Source: Scatomorpha sp964367935
GTDB taxonomy: Bacteria; Bacillota; Clostridia; Oscillospirales; Oscillospiraceae
Length of the DNA stretch: 64,000 bases
Direction of reading: 5' to 3'
Assembly: GCA_964367935.1 (NCBI GenBank)
Contig: CAYIYZ010000001.1
Span: 62,001-126,000, forward strand
The notes below the pieces were generated by a model that made no database searches, was not told where the DNA came from, and saw nothing but the letters and a program-made list of their open reading frames with translations. Of the stretch, positions 39,856 to 47,912 are shown piece by piece. The first letter of the stretch is position 1; the number at the start of each line of letters is the position of its first letter. A program made the translations under genes and the position numbers.

Positions 39856-40229
39856 GAAATCACACCCTTAAATTGGAATCCTCTGTCTTCGAGATTAGCG
39901 TAAAGAAGGCTTTCTGCGAGTTTTCGTAGTGCCGTGGCGGAGAGGGCGCGAGATTGTGCGCCCTCATAACGCACGGATATTTCACCGGCAGAAACGGACT
40001 CGACAGCTGAACCGGTGCCACCTATTTCAGCATAGAGTGAAAGAGCGAGCACTCCGCAAGCCTTCGTAAATGTGATACCGAGCGTTTCGACTGAAACCTT
40101 GTCTTTTAGGCGAGCCTCGAGCTCTGTAGCGGCGGCGGCGCAGAGAATATCGAGCAGAGCGCCGTCGGGCTCATTGCCGTCAAGCATACTCAGTGCCTGC
40201 TCACGCACTTCGGCTAAGTTGTAGGTCAT
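39852..40229 (-). CDS. Phage head-tail connector protein (XkdH position)
   Basis: 125 residues, mostly helical (LLDILCAAAATELEARLKD; ALSATALRKLAESLLYANL), the fold expected for gp6/YqbG-type head-tail adaptors. It lies three bases after the capsid gene stop. Identification is by order and secondary-structure pattern. Confidence 0.62.
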   Translation of the reverse strand: MTYNLAEVREQALSMLDGNEPDGALLDILCAAAATELEARLKDKVSVETLGITFTKACGVLALSLYAEIGGTGSAVESVSAGEISVRYEGAQSRALSATALRKLAESLLYANLEDRGFQFKGVIS

Positions 40230-40232
40230 GGC

Positions 40233-41267
40233 TTAGCCCACTTTGAGTATCTTCGAAGCGTCGGTGTAGAGCTTAGCAAAGCCGGAAATACTGGTAATAG
40301 CGGCACGTTCAAGCTGTCGGTCTATTAGCCTGTCGTATTCGACGTTGAGATCGGAACCACTGATCATTTCGAGCGCATAGTTTTTATCGAGCCCGATTAT
40401 CGTACCGGTGGGCACGGCGGCGGACTTAATGAGCTTAGCACCCAAGGGGCTGTGAAGTTCACCTGTCGCTTGGAAGTTAAGGCCTGCCGCTGCGTCCTTA
40501 AACTCGGATAGGCTGAGCATTTTCAGCATAACATCGGGAGATACGAGTAGGGAGTTTAGGTTATATGGGTCAAACTCGTTCCAGAATTTAAGCAGAGCTT
40601 CGTAGGTGAGTGTGCCCGCCGTACCGCCAATGGTGGCGTCGCCTATGGTGTAGGTGTCGGCGGCGTTGGAGTTGCCGTCACCGTTTTCTATGACCTCGAT
40701 GGCGTCATCGAGGTGCATACGCATAATGCGAGTACCGATTTGGCGTAACATGACAGAGAATAGGTCAAGCCTTTGGAAGCGTATGGCTTCGTAGGATGCG
40801 ACGAGCATTCTGCCACGCTTGTTTAGCTTAATGGTGTGTTCACCGACCTTGACCTCGGTCTGGGGTATAAGCGCGGACTCCTCGACGTGTTTGAGTTCTT
40901 TTTCGTCCTCTGAGGGCGAGGAGTAGATACTGCGGTAGTCGAGTCCGTCAAAGTTTGTGACGGTTGCGGTAATGGACGGGAGTATGTTCCCTTCTTCCAT
41001 ACCGACTTTTACGCTTCGAGATACATATTCGGGAAATAGTACGGATGAGGCGGTGCTGGCAAAGAATTTTTCAACGAGGTCACTGCCTATCCCACGAGCC
41101 TTGATATCAAAGCGCTTGAGCTGTCTTTGGAAGGCGTCCATGCCTTCTAGGGCAGTTCCTTTATAGTTTTCGCTGGGGTCAAGTGATTCGAGTACCTGAG
41201 TAAAGCTCTTGCCGGATACACCGTACATGCCTTTTTCCAGGTTCAGTTCATTGTACTTGTAAGACAT
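40233..41267 (-). CDS. Phage major capsid protein (XkdG-like, HK97 fold)
   Basis: 344 residues, preceded by AGGAGGTTTTC. The N-terminal arm and E-loop region (ALEGMDAFQRQLKRFDI) are followed by LFPEYVSRSVKVGM, QTEVKVGEHTIKLNKRGRML and KFWNEFDPYNLNSLLVSPDVM, typical of PBSX-family capsid proteins with HK97 fold. Presence of capsid, portal and protease means a DNA-holding head is encoded, not only a tailocin. The codons look intact, with no stop or frameshift. Confidence 0.88.
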   Translation of the reverse strand: MSYKYNELNLEKGMYGVSGKSFTQVLESLDPSENYKGTALEGMDAFQRQLKRFDIKARGIGSDLVEKFFASTASSVLFPEYVSRSVKVGMEEGNILPSITATVTNFDGLDYRSIYSSPSEDEKELKHVEESALIPQTEVKVGEHTIKLNKRGRMLVASYEAIRFQRLDLFSVMLRQIGTRIMRMHLDDAIEVIENGDGNSNAADTYTIGDATIGGTAGTLTYEALLKFWNEFDPYNLNSLLVSPDVMLKMLSLSEFKDAAAGLNFQATGELHSPLGAKLIKSAAVPTGTIIGLDKNYALEMISGSDLNVEYDRLIDRQLERAAITSISGFAKLYTDASKILKVG

Positions 41268-41285
41268 AAGAAAACCTCCTTAAAA

Positions 41286-41633
41286 TTAAAGAATAAAGCC
41301 GACAGTTTTAGCGTCGGTATCTATATCGAGCACTAATGCGGAAGTGCCTGTAGCGGCGGTCTTCACGCCACCGCTTCCGTCGGCAACGAGCGTAGCAAAG
41401 CCGACAGTAGGTGCTGTAGCGCTGTAGCTTAACTTTGTGTAGCCTTTGAGACGCACGGCGGCAAAGTCATCCGATGCGTTTGTGGCGATACCGATAAAGG
41501 TGTCGCCAGAGGCCGCCTTGGCAACGGTGCCGTTAGCACTCATTTTGACAGGTTGTCCGGCGTCGGCCGGGGCCGTGGTTGAGTTTATGAAGCTGGCGAT
41601 CATTTCGCCCATTCCTTCAAAGCTTACTTTCAT
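41286..41633 (-). CDS. Probable capsid decoration protein
   Basis: 115 residues, Ala/Thr/Gly-rich, all beta (AGQPVKMSANGTVAKAASGD; FIGIATNASDDFAAVRLKGY), the pattern of DUF2190-like head decoration or stabilisation proteins. AGGAGGATT precedes the ATG. It lies between the protease-like and capsid genes, where such proteins are usual. Confidence 0.7.
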   Translation of the reverse strand: MKVSFEGMGEMIASFINSTTAPADAGQPVKMSANGTVAKAASGDTFIGIATNASDDFAAVRLKGYTKLSYSATAPTVGFATLVADGSGGVKTAATGTSALVLDIDTDAKTVGFIL

Positions 41634-41657
41634 GATAATCCTCCTGTAAAATAAAAT

Positions 41658-42557
41658 TTAGACGCGATATTCATCGCAGTTTTCGGTTTTACTGTTTTGT
41701 TTATTTGGAATTTGGCAGGTAGGCGGAAATTTTTGTTCGAGTTGTGTCTCGAAGTTTACCTTCAGTGCCGATAGCGCATCTAAGTCCATGGACTTAGCGA
41801 CATCCTTTAGTGCACGGTGCATGTTTTTATCGTGCAGGAGTGCGAGTCTCAGTACTTCAGCGCGGACGGAGTCGAGATGTGCACGTCCGATGTCTGCGAG
41901 CTTTTTGAGCTCTGCGAAATCGGAGCAATCACCGTCAAAGTGAGATTGCGATAACTTTTTTAGCACGCCGGCGCTACGCTGTGCCGGCACAGCGACGAAG
42001 CTCCATTCATAGGCATCGACAGCCCCGACGAGTTCGGCAAAGCAGAGTTTAGCACTGTAAGCCTTCCCTTTTTCGTGTGGGCAGGCAGCGCTTTTGTAGT
42101 CCTCTCTGCAAACGGAGCAAACAGAGCGAGCGATACTGCAACCGACGCTGACCTCTTTTTTGATGCCGCCTTCTATCTCTGCGATAAATTCTGTGTTCGC
42201 CTCGGTTTTCAGCATGTAGACATAGGCACGGATGTAAATGTAGTCCGAGCCGTCCGAGCATTTTTTCTGCGCATCACGTACGAGTTCGGTGCGGTAGATT
42301 CGTGTTTTCTGGGCACCTGACTGCCAGCTGTGGTCGGATATGCCTGTTTTCCCGACAAAAAGCTCTTTGAGTTCTGCGAGCGTCTGTTCCGTGAAGCGTT
42401 CGAAATCTCTGTCGACTTCATTATCACAGAGCAGTACACTGAAGATGTAGACTTCATCGGCTGTTAGGGTTCTTTTAGTGAAGCGGTTGAGGTCATCAAG
42501 CTCGTTTTGCGTGATGAGGGTGGGTTTGCTGTCCGCCATAAATTTATTAACTTGCAT
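41658..42557 (-). CDS. Prohead protease-like protein (XkdF position)
   Basis: 299 residues from ATG 42557, 12 bases after AGGAGG and overlapping the portal gene end; a longer frame runs inside the portal gene. NEVDRDFERFTEQTL near 48-62, GISDHSWQSG with a possible catalytic histidine, and KKEVSVGCSIARSVCSVC near 153-170 are typical of XkdF-like proteins in Clostridia. A CxxC plus a further CPHEKGK suggest metal binding, odd for a serine protease. It would process the prohead. Confidence 0.72.
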   Translation of the reverse strand: MQVNKFMADSKPTLITQNELDDLNRFTKRTLTADEVYIFSVLLCDNEVDRDFERFTEQTLAELKELFVGKTGISDHSWQSGAQKTRIYRTELVRDAQKKCSDGSDYIYIRAYVYMLKTEANTEFIAEIEGGIKKEVSVGCSIARSVCSVCREDYKSAACPHEKGKAYSAKLCFAELVGAVDAYEWSFVAVPAQRSAGVLKKLSQSHFDGDCSDFAELKKLADIGRAHLDSVRAEVLRLALLHDKNMHRALKDVAKSMDLDALSALKVNFETQLEQKFPPTCQIPNKQNSKTENCDEYRV

Positions 42558-43707
42558 TGGTGTTGGAAACCTCCTCTCTAAGTAAATTTGCAGCCTGCGC
42601 TGAGTAGAGTGCAGCTCTTGCCTCCTCGACCTCATCTTGAAGGTTGATATCGTCCCAGACAACTTCGAAGTCGCAGTCGTAGCCGTGCATAGAGAGCCAC
42701 AGTTCACAGATTTTTTCGATAGGCGGCTCTAGGGTGCGTCTGATAGCGGTAATCTCACTTGTCATAAGGTCGGCTTGTTGGGTGCTCATGCGTTCGGTGG
42801 TAGACCAGCTAAGCCCTAAGAGAAAGGGCGGCACACCGGTGCGTGCTACGAGTTGCTCGAGGATTTGTCTGACGGGCACGGCAGAATCTAAAATAGCACC
42901 ATCAGCTCCGATGACACGGATATCGACATCACCGACAGCAACGAAATCACGGACAGAACCGTTTTTGGTAGACTGCATAGCGGAGCTCCACTCGCTTGCA
43001 ATTTGCTCGGCACGTTCTTTAGCCATTCCACGATCGAGAAGGTCAGACTGCGGTTTATATGTAACGGCGTATCGCACGTTACCTGCACGCTCCCAATTCA
43101 CACCGATTGTATTGTAGATTTTGAGTAGGATATCGGTGAGAAAGGGCATGGAGCGCATAAGAGAGACACCGTAGGGTGCATCGGCTTGTGGATTAAAAGG
43201 CGTAAAGAGTAGCAGACTTTGGAATGGCAGTTCTGTTAGCTGTCCGTTTTTGGAATAGGAGCAGATGGAGAAGTCGAGGGGGGTGTCACCTTCTTTGATG
43301 TGTACGTTAGCGACGTCGGCGCAGATGAGTGCAGCGATGTCTTTGTTACCGTGGGTAACGATTTCACCGACGGCACGACCATAGCTGAGCATACTGTCGA
43401 GGTAGGCGGCGAGGAAGGATTCGAGTCCTCTTTGGCCTCTGCCAGTGTTGACGGTACGGAGGAAATGGTGAAGCTTCAGCTCGGCGCTTTTGTCGGAGCA
43501 AGTGACGGAGAGACCGCCGGTGAGTCTAACGAGTTTCATGATGGCGGCATCAACAACGGGCACCGCTTCACGTATAGAGCGGTATAGAGTGGTTTCCGTG
43601 CCACCGAGTGGCACATATGAATCGAAAATGCGAAAGGGATGCCGCACTTGCGAGCGAATTTGTGCGGCTCTTGTGGGCTCGGCACGAGTTTTTTTGAATA
43701 GTCCCAA
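42547..43707 (-). CDS. Phage portal protein (XkdE-like)
   Basis: 386 residues from TTG 43707 with AGGAGG upstream. Portal features include the IREAVPVVDAAIMKLVRLTGG start, FTPFNPQADAPYGVSLMRSM near 175-195, RTGVPPFLLGLSWSTTERMS near 291-310 and a C-terminal helical crown. The portal is the DNA gate of the head. It is the first gene of the block; the terminase pair that should precede it is absent, and tRNA-fMet lies divergently upstream. Confidence 0.88.
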   Translation of the reverse strand: MGLFKKTRAEPTRAAQIRSQVRHPFRIFDSYVPLGGTETTLYRSIREAVPVVDAAIMKLVRLTGGLSVTCSDKSAELKLHHFLRTVNTGRGQRGLESFLAAYLDSMLSYGRAVGEIVTHGNKDIAALICADVANVHIKEGDTPLDFSICSYSKNGQLTELPFQSLLLFTPFNPQADAPYGVSLMRSMPFLTDILLKIYNTIGVNWERAGNVRYAVTYKPQSDLLDRGMAKERAEQIASEWSSAMQSTKNGSVRDFVAVGDVDIRVIGADGAILDSAVPVRQILEQLVARTGVPPFLLGLSWSTTERMSTQQADLMTSEITAIRRTLEPPIEKICELWLSMHGYDCDFEVVWDDINLQDEVEEARAALYSAQAANLLREEVSNTNAS

Positions 43708-43840
43708 AGCAAAACCTCCTTGTGTCCGCTCGTGTGGTATAGGATCGAGCGGCGTTCTAACCGTGGTGCACAGTAGCTGAAATTTTGCATATAAAAGTGC
43801 AAGTCGGACAAAAATAAATAAAATTAGTCAAAAAATGAAG
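43708..43840 (-). promoter_or_regulatory. Leader and probable control region of the phage-like operon
   Basis: Minus-strand region upstream of the portal. An inverted repeat CCGCTCG/CGAGCGG lies at 43726-43752 with 13 bases between, and a second, TTGCA/TGCAA, at about 43785-43802 around CTTTTATA. These could be operators or an mRNA hairpin. TTGACT occurs near 43829-43834 but no -10 sits at 17 bases, so the promoter is not settled. Confidence 0.4.
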
Positions 43841-43842
43841 CC

Positions 43843-43871
43843 TTGACAACAGCACAGATGTGTGATAGAGT
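43843..43871 (+). promoter_or_regulatory. Promoter for tRNA-fMet
   Basis: TTGACA (43843-43848) and TAGAGT (43866-43871) with a 17-base spacer, 25 bases before the tRNA. Confidence 0.7.
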
Positions 43872-43896
43872 ATACAGACGGAGAGACAATGTATAT

Positions 43897-43973
<77 letters not shown>

Positions 43974-44007
43974 AAAAGAAACACACCCGAGGGGTGTGTT
44001 TCTTTTT
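43974..44007 (+). terminator. Terminator of tRNA-fMet
   Basis: AAAAAGAAACACACCC pairs with GGGTGTGTTTCTTTTT, ending in a T run. Confidence 0.85.
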
Positions 44008-44012
44008 GGTTT

Positions 44013-44236
44013 GCTTGAAAAGTCGCTTTGCGACTTTTGTGTCTGCGGACAGAATTTAAGTCGAGGGACGAAGCCTTGCTGACGCAAGGCGAGGGATGAG
44101 GAGCTAAAAGCGCCGAAAAGGGACGCTCACAGGCGATGTGGTTGCGACTTCCGCATACCTTGTCGCCGTGATTTTAGAAAAATCTTTGCTCGGCAAAGGA
44201 CGAGAGTTTGTTGCCATGACTTTTTCGACAGCCTAA
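44013..44236 (+). repeat. Family-1-related repeat, degenerate copy C
   Basis: The last 80 bases (GCCGTGATTTTAGAAAAATC, CTTTGCTCGGCAAAGGACGA, then GACTTTTTCGACAGCCTAA) match the right end of copies A and B. The left part has different hairpins (AAAAGTCGC/GCGACTTTT, CCTTG/CAAGG), so this copy is rearranged or a different subtype. The rest of 43974-44277 is the tRNA terminator and the hslO terminator; no gene. Confidence 0.65.
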
Positions 44237-44268
44237 AACGCCCTCGTGCTACTGCACGAGGGCGTTTC
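44237..44268 (-). terminator. Terminator of hslO
   Basis: On the minus strand AACGCCCTCGTGC pairs with GCACGAGGGCGTT, followed by TTAGG. Confidence 0.75.
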
Positions 44269-44277
44269 CAATCTCAT

Positions 44278-45153
44278 TTAAACATCTGCCATATCCCTTA
44301 AAATCTCCTTCGGGTCGAAGGCGTAATGCCTGTTGCAAAACTGGCAGTCAGCCTCAACGGGCTCTCCCCTGCTCGCCATATCGGAAAGTTCCTCAGCGCC
44401 CAAAAGCCCGACAGCGCTACGTACTTTATCTTCGGAGCAGGTACAACGATATTCGACCTCCGATCGTGACAGCGTACGTGGATTCATGCCTTTCATAACC
44501 TGGTTAAGCACCTCGTCTATGCCGTCCTCGGCCAATATGGTGCTCAAAGCGTCCATCATGAAGATGTTATCCTCTAATTGAGTAATAAGCTCCTCAGACG
44601 CACCGGGCATAAGTGAAACGATAAAGCCACCGGCGGCTTTTACGCTGTAGTCGGTGTCTATGAGTACACCCAAGGCACAGGCGGAAGGTATCTGTTCACT
44701 TTCTGTTAGGTATCGTGCAAGGTCGTCTGCAATTTCTCCGCTTAGCAGTTCGGTAGAGCCAATGTACGGCTCGCGCATACCGAGGTCACGGCTGAGCGTG
44801 AGCATGCCATCACGCCCGACAGCGCCGCCGACATCAAGTTTCCCGTCTGTCTCACGAGTCGGTAAATCCAAGCTGGGATTTGTAACATAGCCACGGCAGT
44901 TACCACTTGAGTCGGATACGGCAATAACGCTACCTATGGGTCCGCCGCCGTTAATGCGTATGGTCAAGGAACCCTCAACTTCCTTCATCAAATCGCCCAT
45001 AAGCGAGGCTGCGCAAAGTGTTCTGCCCAGAGCGGCAGTAGTGACAGGCGTTAGGCCATGCACACTCCTTGCGTATTCGACCATGCCCTTGGCACTGATG
45101 ATGGATATTTTGACAAAATCCTCAGCACCTACAGCCCTAATAATCTCATTCAT
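44278..45153 (-). CDS. hslO: Redox-regulated chaperone Hsp33
   Basis: 291 residues. The N-terminal Hsp33 fold is followed by the C-terminal redox zinc site with CTC (in YRCTCSED near 237) and CQFC (in VEADCQFCNRHY near 268), the four cysteines whose oxidation activates the chaperone. GGGINGS-like ITIRINGGGPIG near 64-75 is also typical. It may be translated with the methyltransferase gene seven bases upstream. Confidence 0.94.
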   Translation of the reverse strand: MNEIIRAVGAEDFVKISIISAKGMVEYARSVHGLTPVTTAALGRTLCAASLMGDLMKEVEGSLTIRINGGGPIGSVIAVSDSSGNCRGYVTNPSLDLPTRETDGKLDVGGAVGRDGMLTLSRDLGMREPYIGSTELLSGEIADDLARYLTESEQIPSACALGVLIDTDYSVKAAGGFIVSLMPGASEELITQLEDNIFMMDALSTILAEDGIDEVLNQVMKGMNPRTLSRSEVEYRCTCSEDKVRSAVGLLGAEELSDMASRGEPVEADCQFCNRHYAFDPKEILRDMADV

Positions 45154-45160
45154 ATAAAAT

Positions 45161-45892
45161 CTATACCCCTCTCACCGCAGTGATGTAAATACGTTCGGCA
45201 CCGCCCATGGGACCGTCCGTGCGAATGTTAAAGTCAGTAAAGCCTGCGTCACTCAGCATGGAGCTAAGCGTTTGCAAGTCGTAGTTATATTCGAAGTGTT
45301 CTTCGAATGAGCGCTGCCATGTGTCGCCTTGCTGAGTGAATAGGTCAAGGCCGTAGGAAAGGCAGTCATTTTCTTCATTGAAGCTGCCACGCCACATACA
45401 TAAGAAGCCATCTCCCTCATCGACGGAAATGCTTCCGTCCATAGAACGCAAAAATTCGGACGTGCGGAGGTCAAATAAAAAGACTCCGCCCGGCCGCAAA
45501 AATAGCCGCAGACGTTTAAGCACACGAGAAAACGTCTGCGGCTTTATGTAGTTTACACTGTCCAGGGACGAATATACGGCATCGACAGTGCCGTATAGGT
45601 CTAGGCGTTCAGCCGCTTGACAAATAAAGAGAGGTTTGTGAGTTGCCGAGCAATCGTCAGCTTTCTCCATTGCGACAGTGAGCATGTCGGCAGAGCCGTC
45701 TACACCGATGACTTCAAAACCACGCTCCGCTAGCAGGACGGATAGCGTACCCGTACCGCAACCGAGGTCGAGTATTAGGTTAGCGCCCCCGTGTTCTGAG
45801 AATACAGACTGATAGAAGTCCGCATAAGCCTCATAGGGCACATCCTTAGTCAGTTCATCGTATAGGTCTGCCAAGGCTGAGTAAGCACTCAT
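45161..45892 (-). CDS. Class I SAM-dependent methyltransferase
   Basis: 243 residues. Motif I LILDLGCGTGTLSVLLAERG lies near 39-58, the acidic loop VIGVDGSADML near 61-71, and AVYSSLDSVNYI near 105-116. Architecture is that of small-molecule or tRNA methyltransferases of the Methyltransf_25 type. The substrate is unknown. It lies in a run metK-yerC-methyltransferase-hslO, all minus strand, so the SAM synthetase and a SAM consumer are close. Confidence 0.85.
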   Translation of the reverse strand: MSAYSALADLYDELTKDVPYEAYADFYQSVFSEHGGANLILDLGCGTGTLSVLLAERGFEVIGVDGSADMLTVAMEKADDCSATHKPLFICQAAERLDLYGTVDAVYSSLDSVNYIKPQTFSRVLKRLRLFLRPGGVFLFDLRTSEFLRSMDGSISVDEGDGFLCMWRGSFNEENDCLSYGLDLFTQQGDTWQRSFEEHFEYNYDLQTLSSMLSDAGFTDFNIRTDGPMGGAERIYITAVRGV

Positions 45893-45897
45893 ATAAA

Positions 45898-46200
45898 TTA
45901 ATCACTCTCCGCCAGAACGCCGGTACGGTCAAAAGCTACTGAGTAGCCGTCCTTACCGTACTGCAAGCTACGATTAACTCTGCTTATAGTGGCGCTGGAT
46001 GCGCCTGTACGTTCTAAGATGTCGCTGTAGATCATGCCTTGGCTCAAATAAACGGCAACTTGGTAGCGTTGTTCCATGGCACGCAGTTCGGTCACTGTGC
46101 ATAAGTCTTCCAAAAAATTTTTACATTCGTCAAGTGTTTTCAAGCTGAGAAGTGCTTCATACATTTTATCATTTCTCGGTTTATCTTGTTTCTTATTCAT
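45898..46200 (-). CDS. YerC/YecD family TrpR-related protein
   Basis: 100 residues from the ATG at 46200, with AAAGG seven bases upstream. The TrpR-like helix-turn-helix is visible: LCTVTELRAMEQRYQVAVYL followed by YSDILERTGASSATISRVNRSL. Firmicutes homologues of this size are of unknown regulatory target. It has its own promoter at 46252-46280 and lies five bases before the methyltransferase gene. Confidence 0.88.
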   Translation of the reverse strand: MNKKQDKPRNDKMYEALLSLKTLDECKNFLEDLCTVTELRAMEQRYQVAVYLSQGMIYSDILERTGASSATISRVNRSLQYGKDGYSVAFDRTGVLAESD

Positions 46201-46251
46201 AACAAATCCTTTCAGCAACGCTAAGCATTTACGAAGTCTACCTCTGCCTAT

Positions 46252-46280
46252 ATTTTACACCATCGTAGCACGATTGTAAA
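46252..46280 (-). promoter_or_regulatory. Promoter for the yerC-methyltransferase-hslO run
   Basis: Minus-strand TTTACA (46275-46280) and TAAAAT (46252-46257) with a 17-base spacer. Confidence 0.65.
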
Positions 46281-46309
46281 GTGCTAAAGCGAGCTTTTTA
46301 ACAGATTGC

Positions 46310-47509
46310 TTACAAGCTTTTGTTAGCTTCGACCCAAGCTTTGAGAGCGTCTGCCCTGTCGCGACGTTCCCAAGCGACGTTTAAGTCTTCACGACCCATA
46401 TGACCGTAGGCTGTGAGTGCACTGTAAATGGGTTTTCTTAGCTCAAGATCACGAATAATAGCGGAGGGACGAAGGTCGAATACAGCATTAACAGCGGCTT
46501 CGAGTGAGTCGTCGGAGACTTTACCGGTGCCGAAGCTTGTCACATTAACGGAGACAGGGGTAGCCACACCGATAGCGTAGGCAATTTGCACTTGGCAACG
46601 CTCTGCAAGCCCTGCTGCTACGATATTTTTTGCGACATAGCGAGCGGCATAAGTTGCGCTTCTGTCCACTTTCGTCGGGTCTTTTCCGGAGAAGGCACCG
46701 CCACCGTGCGGAGCGCTACCGCCGTAGGTATCAACGACAATTTTACGCCCTGTGAGGCCGGAATCACCCTGCGGACCACCGATGACAAAGCGACCTGTGG
46801 GGTTAACGAGGTACTTAATATCGCCTTTATCTAGTTCAGTGGGAATAACGGGTTTAATAACGTGTTCAATCATATCGGCACGAATTTGCTCGAGAGTAAC
46901 TGCCTCTGAGTGCTGTGTGGATAGTACTACAGTGTCAACACGCAGAGGTTTGTTGTCCGAATCGTACTCAATGGTCACCTGTGTTTTGCCATCGGGACGC
47001 AGGTAATCAAGAGTGCCGTTCTTACGTACATCTGTGAGGCGCTTAGCCATTTTGTGTGCCAAGGATATGGCGATAGGCATTAGCTCGGGCGTCTCGTTGC
47101 AAGCGTATCCGAACATTATACCCTGATCGCCGGCACCGTTTTCGAGTTCAGAGTCGCTACCGCCCTCTCGTTGCTCTAAGGACGAGTTAACGCCCATGGC
47201 AATGTCACCGGACTGCTCATCAATAGCGGTGAGTACGGAGCAGGTGTTACCATCGAAACCGTACTTAGCTCTGTCGTAACCGATGTCAAGAATGGCCTCT
47301 CTGGCAAGTTTGGGGATATCCACATAGCAGTTTGTGCTGATTTCGCCCATGATAAGGACAAGACCGGTGGTAACTGCGCATTCACAGGCGACATGCCCGT
47401 TAGGATCTTTTGCAAGGATAGCGTCTAGAACGGTGTCGGATATACGATCGCAGATTTTATCCGGATGTCCCTCCGTGACGGACTCTGATGTAAAAAAGTA
47501 TCTTCCCAT
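46310..47509 (-). CDS. metK: S-adenosylmethionine synthetase
   Basis: 399 residues, full length. All MetK motifs are present: SVTEGHPDKICDRISD near 8-23, GAGDQGIMFGYA near 122-133, GGGAFSGKDPTKVDRSAAY-type (GGGAFSGKDPTKVDRS) near 268-283. It makes SAM from methionine and ATP. The leader carries an S-box riboswitch (47663-47760), so expression should fall when SAM is high. AGGAGGAAC precedes the ATG. Confidence 0.97.
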   Translation of the reverse strand: MGRYFFTSESVTEGHPDKICDRISDTVLDAILAKDPNGHVACECAVTTGLVLIMGEISTNCYVDIPKLAREAILDIGYDRAKYGFDGNTCSVLTAIDEQSGDIAMGVNSSLEQREGGSDSELENGAGDQGIMFGYACNETPELMPIAISLAHKMAKRLTDVRKNGTLDYLRPDGKTQVTIEYDSDNKPLRVDTVVLSTQHSEAVTLEQIRADMIEHVIKPVIPTELDKGDIKYLVNPTGRFVIGGPQGDSGLTGRKIVVDTYGGSAPHGGGAFSGKDPTKVDRSATYAARYVAKNIVAAGLAERCQVQIAYAIGVATPVSVNVTSFGTGKVSDDSLEAAVNAVFDLRPSAIIRDLELRKPIYSALTAYGHMGREDLNVAWERRDRADALKAWVEANKSL

Positions 47510-47600
47510 AATAATGTTCCTCCTAAAAATATAAACGGCGAAGCCGAATTGAAAGTTTTTCTCGATTTTTTAAAAAATCGTGGGGTCTTGCTTTCCGCCA

Positions 47601-47632
47601 GACAAAAAATAGCCCCGCCTGTCAGGCGGGGC
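47601..47632 (-). terminator. Riboswitch-controlled terminator of metK
   Basis: On the minus strand GCCCCGCCT pairs with AGGCGGGGC and is followed by TATTTTTTG. It lies just after the aptamer and before the metK coding region, as expected of the off-state terminator. Confidence 0.85.
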
Positions 47633-47662
47633 AAAAAGTTTCATAATAAGCATAGGGAATGC

Positions 47663-47760
47663 TCCTCATCTCTCGATACACCGCCGGATTTAGCACCTTG
47701 CGTATTTCACAGGTTGCCGGGTTTCAAAGGGCCGTTCCCTCCACCACTCTTGATAAGGCT
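47663..47760 (-). promoter_or_regulatory. SAM-I (S-box) riboswitch aptamer
   Basis: Minus-strand sequence shows the S-box core in order: CTTATCAAGAGTGGTGGAGG, then GGCCC, TGAAACCCGGCAACC, AAGGTGCTAAATCC and closing GAGATGAG. These are the four-way junction, kink-turn and P3/P4 elements of SAM-I. It controls metK by transcription termination. No experimental data; recognition is by conserved core. Confidence 0.95.
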
Positions 47761-47774
47761 ATTTAATTGTCCTT

Positions 47775-47802
47775 ATTATACTACAAGTTTAAAAGCTGTC
47801 AA
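47775..47802 (-). promoter_or_regulatory. Promoter for the metK leader
   Basis: Minus-strand TTGACA (47797-47802) and TATAAT (47775-47780), both perfect, with a 16-base spacer, directly upstream of the S-box. Confidence 0.85.
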
Positions 47803-47912
47803 TAGCTAATGCACATTTTGTGAATTTGGACAAATAAAGGAGTAATAATATCGTATTTGCATAAAAATAGGCAAAAAACAGAGTACTGTACGCTGAGGTT
47901 GAGGTGATAAAA

